The notes under the pieces: generated by a model
What the model was told of the DNA's origin: nothing
The model's input: the letters and a program-made list of their open reading frames with translations, nothing else
Database searches by the model: none
Made by a program: the position numbers and the translations under genes
In this document: one piece after another, positions 58,001 to 64,000 of the stretch
Position numbering within the stretch: the first letter of the stretch is position 1
Layout of the letters: every line of letters begins with the position of its first letter
Assembly: GCF_002002725.1 (NCBI RefSeq)
Contig: NZ_MUNW01000061.1
Span: 1 to 64,000 of the forward strand
Direction: 5' to 3'
DNA: 64,000 nt
From: Sinorhizobium sp. A49
GTDB lineage: Bacteria > Pseudomonadota > Alphaproteobacteria > Rhizobiales > Rhizobiaceae

Positions 58001-58166
58001 GCCGATGGCCTATGCGATGATGGGCGGCATCATCGTCGGGACGGTGCTGACGCTTCTGTTCCTGCCGGCGCTTTATCTCGCCTGGTTCCGGATCAAGCCG
58101 CCAACCAAGAGCGGCGCTAGCGACGGCGAAACGACGCCGAAGGACGGCGAAGCGGTGCCGGTCTAA
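55068..58166 (+). CDS. RND multidrug efflux transporter (AcrB/HAE1-like)
   Basis: A 1032-residue inner-membrane proton antiporter with twelve helices and two large periplasmic loops (about 38-335 and 560-860). The proton-relay pair Asp-Asp is visible in G-L-L-V-D-D-A-M-I (about 401-409), and the second-half motif N-S-V-I-L-V is near 925. It would export hydrophobic or amphiphilic compounds; the substrate range cannot be read from sequence. It is last in the adaptor-adaptor-pump operon. Confidence 0.92.
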   Translation: MKKFNLSDWALDHSSMVWYFMIVFVVLGITSYVELGREEDPSFTIKTMTISAAWPGASVEETTLQVTERIERKLEELESLDYTKSMTTPGQTLVFVNLKPETKARNVAATWVTVRNMINDIRGDFPSGVIGPAFNDRFGDVFGNIYAFTGDGLTPRQLRDYVEDARRDILTVPNIGKVDLIGAQDEVIYLEFSPRQLAALGINQQQVIETLQAQNAVSPSGVIQTEGERVSIRVGGQFSSEDSIRSVNLQVNDRFFRLSDIATISRGYVDPPSALFRFEGRPAIGLAIGMKQGSNLLDFGKAVERKIERLEQRLPVGVDVHLVSDQPLVVEEAVSGFTQALFEAVIIVLAVSFVSLGMRAGLVVALSIPLTLAITFVFMSYWGISLQRVSLGALIIALGLLVDDAMIAVEMMVARLEVGDSLRKAATYVYTSTAFPMLTGTLVTVAGFIPIGLNNSAAGEFTFTLFVVIAISLLVSWIVAVIFAPLLGVTILPKTMKQHAGEKGRVGRLFSRLLDLCMHWRWTTIIATVAVFCLSVFGMGFVQQQFFPSSDRPEIIVDWSLPQNSSIEETNAQMAKFEKEKLTGNPDVLRWSTYVGEGAVRFVLSFDVQPPHPSFGQMIIVTKGLDVRDKVRADLQAYLKQTFPGTDAYVKLLDIGPPVGRPIQYRVSGPDIEQVRKHALDLSSVLGRNPQLGEIVYDWNEPARMIKVDVLQDKARQLGVTSQDIANALNGIVGGTTVTQVRDDIYLIDVIGRARDSERQSIETLRDLQLPGANGNSVPLAAVANFRYEMEQPVVWRRSRLPTITVKAAINGTAQPSTVSAQLEKDVAAFGAALPDGYKIEIGGTIEESAKSQAPIVAVVPLMLFVMATILMIQLQSFSRLFLVFAVAPLALIGVVAALLPSGAPLGFVAILGVLALIGILIRNSVILVVQIEDLRKEGVAAWDAVREATEHRMRPIMLTAAAASLGLIPIAREIFWGPMAYAMMGGIIVGTVLTLLFLPALYLAWFRIKPPTKSGASDGETTPKDGEAVPV

Positions 58167-58191
58167 CAGTCTGCCGGCCGTTGTCGTCCTC

Positions 58192-58968
58192 TCAGGTCTT
58201 GCCGCGCGAGACGAACCAGGGATTGGCAAAATCGCTGTCGTTTGCCTGATTGCGCTTGCCGTACGTCAGCGGCGTGCCTTCCATCGTCAGCGTTTCGCCG
58301 CCCGCCGCCCGCAGGATCGCATCGCCGGCGGCCGTGTCCCACTCCATCGTGCGGCTGAAACGCGGATAGACGTCGGCAAGTCCTTCGGCCAGCAGACAGA
58401 ATTTGAGCGACGAGCCGACGGCCTCGTAATCGGTGATCCCGTGTTCGGCGAGATAGGCGACGGTCTCGGCGCTGTTGTGCGAGCGGCTCGCCAACGCTAC
58501 CAGCCGATCGCCGCGGCTGCGACAGCCGATCACGGTTTCCGGCTCGACCAGAAAAGCCTCGGAGACGACCGATTTCAATGCCTTGCCGGCGCTTGCAGCA
58601 TAGAGGATGCCGAGCGCCGGCGCATAGACGACGCCGGCAACGGGCACACCGTTTTCGATGAGCGCGATGTTGACTGTGAAGTCGTTGTGGCGGCCGATGA
58701 ACTCCTTGGTACCGTCGAGCGGATCGACAAGGAAGAACGTTTTGCCCGAGATATCGGGGATGGAGCCGGCGGCCACCGATTCCTCAGCCACGACGGGGAT
58801 ATCCGGAAAGGCGGCTGCGAGATCGGCCAGGATGATGCGCTCCGCACATTCGTCGGCATCCGTCACTGGCGAACAGTCGGGCTTGTAAAGCACTTCCGGG
58901 CCGGAGTGGTAGATGTCGAGAATGGCGCGCCCGGCGGCGATCGCGGATTTCTTGAGAATGTCGAGCAT
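58192..58968 (-). CDS. cysQ: 3'(2'),5'-bisphosphate nucleotidase
   Basis: A 258-residue inositol-monophosphatase-fold enzyme that converts 3'-phosphoadenosine 5'-phosphate to AMP, recycling a by-product of sulfate assimilation. Mg ligands are in A-E-E-S (Glu62, Glu63), D-P-L-D-G-T (Asp82, Asp85) and the C-terminal W-D-T-A-A-G-D motif. ATG 58968 starts a typical CysQ N-terminus; a longer in-frame start would add 15 residues. Convergent with the efflux operon; the sox operon lies upstream on the other strand. Confidence 0.88.
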   Translation of the reverse strand: MLDILKKSAIAAGRAILDIYHSGPEVLYKPDCSPVTDADECAERIILADLAAAFPDIPVVAEESVAAGSIPDISGKTFFLVDPLDGTKEFIGRHNDFTVNIALIENGVPVAGVVYAPALGILYAASAGKALKSVVSEAFLVEPETVIGCRSRGDRLVALASRSHNSAETVAYLAEHGITDYEAVGSSLKFCLLAEGLADVYPRFSRTMEWDTAAGDAILRAAGGETLTMEGTPLTYGKRNQANDSDFANPWFVSRGKT

Positions 58969-59196
58969 TGTTTGTCGTCTTTCAGGCCTTTGTCGCGCCA
59001 TACCACACTCCACGGCGGAAGTTGCCCATAGTTTTCGACGGTTCGCGCGAAATGTCCTGTCTCAGGCGCGTGTGCGAAAGGTTTTCGGCGGTTGCGGCAA
59101 AAGGCCGACTTGATTTTTGCACCTGCGAGAAGCTTGCATCTTTGCTCCTCGCGCCGGCTGTGCAAATGTGCCGACGCAACTGAACTGGATGCCTTC

Positions 59197-60447
59197 ATGC
59201 GTTATTCCGCATTCTCGATCGTCAGGAACGCCCTTTCCGGAAACCTGAACTGGAAACCGCAATGGCGACAGCCGCAGCCGAAATCCCATTATGACGTGAT
59301 CATCGTCGGCGGTGGTGGCCATGGTCTTGCGACCGCCTATTACCTCGCCAAGGAATTCGGCGTGAAGAATGTCGCGGTGCTCGAGAAGGGTTATCTCGGG
59401 TCGGGCAATGTCGGTCGCAACACCACGATCGTGCGCTCCAACTACATGCTGCCCGGCAACGAGCCCTTCTACGAGTTTTCGATGAAGCTCTGGGAGGGGC
59501 TGGAGCAGGACCTGAACTACAACGTCATGCTCTCCCAGCGCGGCGTTATCATGCTCTACCACAGCGACGCCCAGCGCGACGCCTATGTCAGGCGCGGCAA
59601 TGCGATGTGGATGGAAGGCGTGTCCGCCGAGCTGATCGAGCGCGAACAGCTGAAGAAGATGATCCCCTTCCTCAATTACGACCACGCGCGCTACCCGATC
59701 CTCGGCGGCCTTCTGCAGCGGCGCGCGGGCACGGCTCGCCATGATGCCGTCGCCTGGGGTTACGCCCGCGGCGCCGACCAGCACGGCGTCGACATCATCG
59801 AGCATTGCGAAGTCACCGGCATTCGTCGCGAAAACGGCGTCGTTACCGGCGTTGAAACCTCGAAGGGCATCATCGGTTGCGGCAAGCTGGCGCTGGCGGC
59901 AGCCGGCAATTCTTCGCGCGTCGGCGAGATGGCGGATCTGAAGCTGCCGCTTGAAAGCCATGTGCTGCAGGCCTTCGTGACCGAGGGGCTGAAGCCGTGT
60001 ATCGATCACGTCATCGTCTATGGCGGCGGGCATTTCTACATTTCGCAGTCGGACAAGGGCGGGCTGGTCTTCGGCGCCGAGATCGACGGCTACTCCTCCT
60101 ATGCCCAGCGCGGCAACCTGGCGACGGCCGAGCATGTGATGGAGGAGGGGGTTTCGATGATCCCCGGCCTGTCGCGCGTGCGGGTGCTGCGCGCCTGGGG
60201 CGGCGTCATGGACATGAGCATGGACGGCTCGCCGATCATCGACCGCACCTCGATCGACAACCTCTACCTCAACTGCGGCTGGTGCTATGGCGGCTTCAAG
60301 GCGACGCCGGCGTCCGGCTATTGCTTCGCGCATCTGATCGCCAGGAACGACACCCATCCGGTGGCGCGGGCGCTCAGGCTCGACCGTTTCGCGCGCGGTT
60401 ATGCTGTCGATGAGGCCGGTGCCGGCCCTCAGCCGAACCTTCACTAG
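59197..60447 (+). CDS. soxB: Sarcosine oxidase subunit beta
   Basis: The 416-residue large flavin subunit of heterotetrameric sarcosine oxidase, which demethylates sarcosine to glycine with formation of H2O2 and 5,10-methylene-THF. The FAD motif V-G-G-G-G-H-G is at 37-43. His182 (T-A-R-H-D-A-V) matches the histidine known to carry covalent FMN in this family. Length equals the usual 416-418. The start at 59197 begins the standard M-R-Y-S-A-F-S N-terminus. First gene of soxBDAG. Confidence 0.94.
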   Translation: MRYSAFSIVRNALSGNLNWKPQWRQPQPKSHYDVIIVGGGGHGLATAYYLAKEFGVKNVAVLEKGYLGSGNVGRNTTIVRSNYMLPGNEPFYEFSMKLWEGLEQDLNYNVMLSQRGVIMLYHSDAQRDAYVRRGNAMWMEGVSAELIEREQLKKMIPFLNYDHARYPILGGLLQRRAGTARHDAVAWGYARGADQHGVDIIEHCEVTGIRRENGVVTGVETSKGIIGCGKLALAAAGNSSRVGEMADLKLPLESHVLQAFVTEGLKPCIDHVIVYGGGHFYISQSDKGGLVFGAEIDGYSSYAQRGNLATAEHVMEEGVSMIPGLSRVRVLRAWGGVMDMSMDGSPIIDRTSIDNLYLNCGWCYGGFKATPASGYCFAHLIARNDTHPVARALRLDRFARGYAVDEAGAGPQPNLH

Positions 60448-60528
60448 AGCGGCGCGAACCGGATGACGACCATCCGGCTACCCAGGAATATGAGCGAGCC
60501 GCGTTGGGGCTCCAGGATACGGAAGACA

Positions 60529-60807
60529 ATGGCAAGCCTGATCACCTGTCCTCATTGCGGGGTTCGCCCGAAGGAAGAGTTCACAATCCGTGGCGATGCA
60601 TCGCTCGTTCGGCCGGCACCTTCGGCCTCGGATGAAGCCTGGCATGACTATGTCTATGTGCGCGCCAATCCGCGGGGTCGCACAGTCGAGCATTGGCACC
60701 ATGTCGCCGGCTGTCGCCGCTTCCTGGTTGTCGAGCGCGACACGGTGACCCACGAGGTCTATTCGGTGGTCGACGGTGCGACTGCGGCGCGGGAGGCCCA
60801 GCGATGA
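60529..60807 (+). CDS. soxD: Sarcosine oxidase subunit delta
   Basis: A 92-residue small subunit with the zinc-binding set Cys7, Cys10, His58 and Cys62, as expected for the delta subunit that stabilises the tetramer. The ATG at 60529 follows ggaag. It overlaps soxA by 4 nt and lies 81 nt after soxB. Confidence 0.92.
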   Translation: MASLITCPHCGVRPKEEFTIRGDASLVRPAPSASDEAWHDYVYVRANPRGRTVEHWHHVAGCRRFLVVERDTVTHEVYSVVDGATAAREAQR

Positions 60808-63761
60808 GCGCCTATCGCCTTTCCTCCGGCGGCCTCGTCGATCGCAGCAAGGTTTTGAGCTTCACCTTCGACGGCCGGCCGCTGCGCGGCCTTGCCGGCG
60901 ATACGCTTGCCTCAGCACTTCTCGCCAACGACCAGTTGCTGGTCGGCCGCAGCTTCAAGTACCATCGGCCGCGCGGTATCGTCAGCGCCGGGCCGTCGGA
61001 GCCGAACGCATTGGTGACGCTCGGTTCGGGCGCCCGCAGCGATCCGAACACAAAGGCGACGGTTGCCGAGCTTTATGCTGGTCTGACGGCGAAGAGCCAG
61101 AACCGCTGGCCCTCGCTCGGCTTCGATGTCGGCGCGGTCAACGGCCTGCTTTCGCCGTTTCTCGGTGCCGGTTTCTACTACAAGACCTTCATGTGGCCGC
61201 GCCAGCTCTGGGAAAAGCTTTATGAGCCGGTGATCCGGCGGGCAGCCGGTCTCGGGCGGGCCGTGCTCGAACGCGACCCCGAGAGCTACGAAAAGACCTG
61301 GGCCTTTTGCGATCTGCTGGTCGTCGGCGGCGGCCCGGCAGGGTTGATGGCTGCTCTGACGGCCGGCCGGGCCGGTCTTCGCGTCATCCTTGCCGACGAA
61401 GATTTTCGTCTTGGCGGATCGCTGTTGTCGGAAACGGAAACGATCGACGGTTCGCCGGCGCCGGCCTTTGCCGAGCGGGTCGTCGCCGAATTGCTGTCTC
61501 TCGACAACGTCACGCTTCTGTCGCGAACCACTGTCTTCGGCTGGTACGACGATAATGTCTTCGGTGCCGTCGAGCGGGTGCAGAAACATGTGGCCGAACC
61601 TTCGGCCAAGCTGCCCACCGAACGCGTCTGGCGCATTGCGGCCAAACGCGCCTTGCTGGCGACCGGCGCCGAAGAGCGGCCGCTGGTGTTCGGAGGCAAT
61701 GACCGTCCCGGCGTCATGATGGCCGGCGCCGTTTCGACCTACGCTGAGCGCTATGGCGTTTCCGCCGGCAAATCGGTGGCGATCTTCACCAGCGGCAGCA
61801 GCGGCTATCGCACAGCGCGTGGCCTGGCGGCAAAAGGGGTGACAGTCTCGGCGGTCGTCGACAGCCGTGCGGAGGCGAGCGACGCGGCGCCCGATGGCGT
61901 GCGGGTGATCCGTTCCGGCGCGATCGTCGATACCAAGGGCCGGCAGCGGTTATCCGGCATTGTCGTCGAGCGCTCCGGTTTCGAGGAACTGATTGCCTGC
62001 GATGCGCTCGGCATGTCCGGTGGCTGGAGCCCGGTCATTCATCTCGCTTGCCAGCGCGGTGCCCGGCCGGTGTGGTCGGAGGATTTGAAGGCATTCTCAG
62101 CACCGGATGTCGGCAACGGCCTTCGTGTCGTCGGATCGGCCAATGGGGTCTATACGCTTGGCGGCTGCCTGCGCGACGGTGCCGAGAAGGCGACGGCGAT
62201 TGCCGCCGAACTGGGCTTCAATGCCGCCGCAGCACAGTTGCCGGTGACTGAGCCCGAGACTGACCCTTCGTTCGCAGCCCTCTGGTATGTGCCGGGCGCC
62301 AAGTCGAAGGCCTTCGTCGATTTCCAGAACGATGTGCACGCCAAGGATCTCGGTCTCGCGTTACGCGAGGGTTTTGGCCATGTGGAACACGCCAAGCGCT
62401 ACACCACCAGCGGCATGGCGACCGACCAGGGCAAGCTTTCCAACATCAATGCGGTCGGCATTCTCGCCGGCATGCGCGGCGTAAGCCCGGCCGCGGTCGG
62501 CACGACCACGTTCCGGCCGTTCTATACGCCGGTGTCCTTCGGCGCGCTGGCGGGCACATCCCGTGACGGCCATGCGACACCGACCCGCAAGTCGCCCCTG
62601 CATGAATGGGCAAAGAAGCACGGCGCGACCTTCGTCGATTCCGGTCTCTGGTTTCGCTCGGCCTGGTTCCCGCGCGCCGGCGAAAAGACCTGGCGGGAAA
62701 GCGTCGACCGGGAAGTTCTCAACGTTCGCGCCAATGTCGGACTTTGCGATGTGTCGACGCTCGGCAAGATCGAGGTTTTCGGGGCGGATGCGGCCGAGTT
62801 TCTCAATCGGCTCTATTGCAACGCCCTGCTGAAGTTGCCGGTCGGCAAGGCCCGCTACGGACTTATGCTGCGCGAGGACGGCTTCGTCTTCGACGACGGA
62901 ACCGTGAGCCGGCTGGCGGAAGACCATTTCTTCGTGACGACGACCACCGCCATGGCCGGCGCTGTCATGTCCCATATGGACTATTGCGCACAGGTGCTGT
63001 GGCCCGATCTCAAGGTCCGGTTCTGTTCGGTGAGCGATCAATGGGCACAGATGGCGATTGCCGGACCGAAAGCGCGCGACGTGCTGCAGCAACTGATCGA
63101 CGAGGATATCTCGGAAGCAGTTTTCCCGTTCTTGGCGGCGCGTTCGATGGTGCTTCGCGGCGGCATCCATGCCCGGCTGTTCCGCATCTCGTTTTCCGGC
63201 GAACTCGCCTTCGAGCTGGCTGTTCCCGCCGGTTATGGCGAGGCGGTGGCCGAGCAGATCATGGAGGCGGGGCGGGCGCATGGGATCTGCGCCTACGGCG
63301 TCGAGGCACTGAACGTGCTCAGGCTCGAAAAAGGGCTTCTGACCCATGCGGAATTCGACGGCCGGGTGACGCCCGACGATGCCGGGCTTGGGCGCATGTT
63401 TTCGGCACAAAAGCCCGATTTCATCGGCAAACACCTGTCCGCGCGCTACGGCCTGACAGCAGCAGACCGCATGCAGCTTGTCGGTCTGAAGCCGGTGGAC
63501 AAGGACAAGGATATGCGTGCCGGCGCTCATCTACTGAAAGAGGGCATGAAGCCGTCGACGCTCAACGATCAGGGTTGGATCAGCTCCACCGGCTACTCGC
63601 CGGTGCTGGGGCAGCACATCGCGCTCGCCTTCCTGAAATCCGGGCGCGAGCGCTACGGCGAAAAGATCGTCGTCTGGGACAAGCTGCGCGATCACGAGGT
63701 CGTCGCCGAGGTCTGCGACCCGGTGTTCGTCGATCCCGAAAACAAGAAGCTGAAAGCCTGA
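60804..63761 (+). CDS. soxA: Sarcosine oxidase subunit alpha
   Basis: A 985-residue subunit: an N-terminal ferredoxin-like region (about 15-110) with G-R-S-F-K-Y-H-R-P-R-G, a dinucleotide-binding domain (G-G-G-P-A-G near 173-178) and a C-terminal GcvT/aminomethyltransferase-type folate domain (from about 590) that accepts the methylene group. Length is normal for the family. It has gggagg before the ATG at 60804. Confidence 0.94.
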   Translation: MSAYRLSSGGLVDRSKVLSFTFDGRPLRGLAGDTLASALLANDQLLVGRSFKYHRPRGIVSAGPSEPNALVTLGSGARSDPNTKATVAELYAGLTAKSQNRWPSLGFDVGAVNGLLSPFLGAGFYYKTFMWPRQLWEKLYEPVIRRAAGLGRAVLERDPESYEKTWAFCDLLVVGGGPAGLMAALTAGRAGLRVILADEDFRLGGSLLSETETIDGSPAPAFAERVVAELLSLDNVTLLSRTTVFGWYDDNVFGAVERVQKHVAEPSAKLPTERVWRIAAKRALLATGAEERPLVFGGNDRPGVMMAGAVSTYAERYGVSAGKSVAIFTSGSSGYRTARGLAAKGVTVSAVVDSRAEASDAAPDGVRVIRSGAIVDTKGRQRLSGIVVERSGFEELIACDALGMSGGWSPVIHLACQRGARPVWSEDLKAFSAPDVGNGLRVVGSANGVYTLGGCLRDGAEKATAIAAELGFNAAAAQLPVTEPETDPSFAALWYVPGAKSKAFVDFQNDVHAKDLGLALREGFGHVEHAKRYTTSGMATDQGKLSNINAVGILAGMRGVSPAAVGTTTFRPFYTPVSFGALAGTSRDGHATPTRKSPLHEWAKKHGATFVDSGLWFRSAWFPRAGEKTWRESVDREVLNVRANVGLCDVSTLGKIEVFGADAAEFLNRLYCNALLKLPVGKARYGLMLREDGFVFDDGTVSRLAEDHFFVTTTTAMAGAVMSHMDYCAQVLWPDLKVRFCSVSDQWAQMAIAGPKARDVLQQLIDEDISEAVFPFLAARSMVLRGGIHARLFRISFSGELAFELAVPAGYGEAVAEQIMEAGRAHGICAYGVEALNVLRLEKGLLTHAEFDGRVTPDDAGLGRMFSAQKPDFIGKHLSARYGLTAADRMQLVGLKPVDKDKDMRAGAHLLKEGMKPSTLNDQGWISSTGYSPVLGQHIALAFLKSGRERYGEKIVVWDKLRDHEVVAEVCDPVFVDPENKKLKA

Positions 63762-63771
63762 GGAGGCGCTG

Positions 63772-64000
63772 ATGGTTCGCGATTACAACAACCGCCATGC
63801 TCTCGACCAGAAGCTGCGCGGCACACCGAAGCCGGCGCATGTGGATCACCTCGAAGTCGGCCATTGGCAGGCGATTGCCACGGTGCTTGCCCATGCAGGG
63901 CTTGATGCGGCGGTGCAGCGGGCGCTTTCGTCGACGCCCGACCTGTCGTTGCGCTATTGCGGACCAGGTGAATGGCTGGTGGTGTCGCAGGTCGACACGC
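63772..64000 (+). CDS. soxG: Sarcosine oxidase subunit gamma, truncated by the window end
   Basis: The first 76 codons of the gamma subunit, beginning M-V-R-D-Y after a strong aggagg Shine-Dalgarno, 10 nt after soxA. The segment L-R-Y-C-G-P-G-E-W-L-V-V is typical of SoxG. The gene runs off the right edge. Confidence 0.88.
   Translation, partial: MVRDYNNRHALDQKLRGTPKPAHVDHLEVGHWQAIATVLAHAGLDAAVQRALSSTPDLSLRYCGPGEWLVVSQVDT

Noticed and set aside
62361-63530. Minus-strand open frame of about 390 codons inside soxA
   Set aside because: Shadow of a strongly supported soxA coding frame with normal length and domains.
1-64000. Search by eye for tRNA/rRNA genes, CRISPR arrays, insertion sequences, integrases and prophage genes
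   Set aside because: None seen; no clustered direct repeats with spacers, no transposase motifs and no tRNA-like cloverleaf ends were noticed, though small RNAs cannot be excluded without tools.

Overview
The window looks like chromosome or chromid sequence from a Rhizobiaceae alphaproteobacterium (Ensifer/Sinorhizobium/Rhizobium type). The evidence is high GC, closely packed operons, many periplasmic-binding-protein ABC importers, FCD-type GntR regulators, an HWE histidine kinase, GGAAC-N16/17-CGTT (EcfG/RpoE2-like) promoters, a coxMNOP-type oxidase cluster and a soxBDAG operon. I saw no rRNA, tRNA, CRISPR array, insertion sequence or phage gene. The genus is inferred from gene content only.

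Layout. 0.1-5.3 kb: a glycine-rich protein built of four imperfect repeats, then a DUF3300 / DUF2950 / membrane-protein operon. 5.3-10.3 kb (minus strand): an alternative heme-copper cytochrome c oxidase (subunits II, I, III-like, III, IV) with its own small cytochrome c upstream. 10.5-16.7 kb (minus strand): a GntR regulator, a cystathionine beta-lyase-like PLP enzyme and a complete sugar-type (CUT1) ABC importer. 16.8-19.2 kb: a small secreted protein, an M24 peptidase and a PuuR-like HTH-cupin regulator. 19.3-22.8 kb: a GntR regulator divergent from a gamma-glutamylpolyamine synthetase/oxidase pair. 23-27 kb: a single-domain response regulator behind two tandem EcfG-like promoters, a PAS-HWE kinase, a transglutaminase-fold protein that lacks the catalytic cysteine, and a 49-residue membrane peptide.

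27-34.4 kb: a TetR regulator and SnoaL-like protein, divergent from a spermidine/putrescine-type ABC importer that continues into a metallo-beta-lactamase-fold hydrolase and an aldehyde dehydrogenase. 34.5-37.7 kb: an EamA exporter, a class I aminotransferase and a LysR regulator. 37.9-46 kb: an agmatinase-family ureohydrolase, a polar amino-acid importer without its own ATPase, a second polyamine-type importer and a nitrilase-superfamily amidase. 46-50.5 kb: a probable quinone/electrophile-detoxification set (ring-cleaving dioxygenase-like protein, FMN reductase, a dioxygenase-hydrolase fusion and an SDR). 50.6-52.7 kb: a Crp/Fnr regulator, Dps and a FAT-GUY-type single-domain receiver. 52.9-58.2 kb: a tripartite RND efflux operon with two lipoprotein adaptors. 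58.2-64 kb: cysQ and soxB-soxD-soxA-soxG, the last cut by the window edge.

How it works together (inference). Much of the window suits a soil or root-associated bacterium that scavenges amines, amino acids and methylated nitrogen compounds. Polyamine-like substrates would be imported by two PotFGHI-like systems and broken down by gamma-glutamylation/oxidation, by ureohydrolase and amidase steps and by aldehyde dehydrogenase; sarcosine would be demethylated by SoxBDAG. A second theme is stress: EcfG-type promoters lie upstream of dps and of a receiver gene, with a kinase and a second receiver nearby. All four complete binding-protein genes in the window are followed by a strong hairpin before the next transporter gene, which suggests a common way of setting binding-protein mRNA above permease mRNA.
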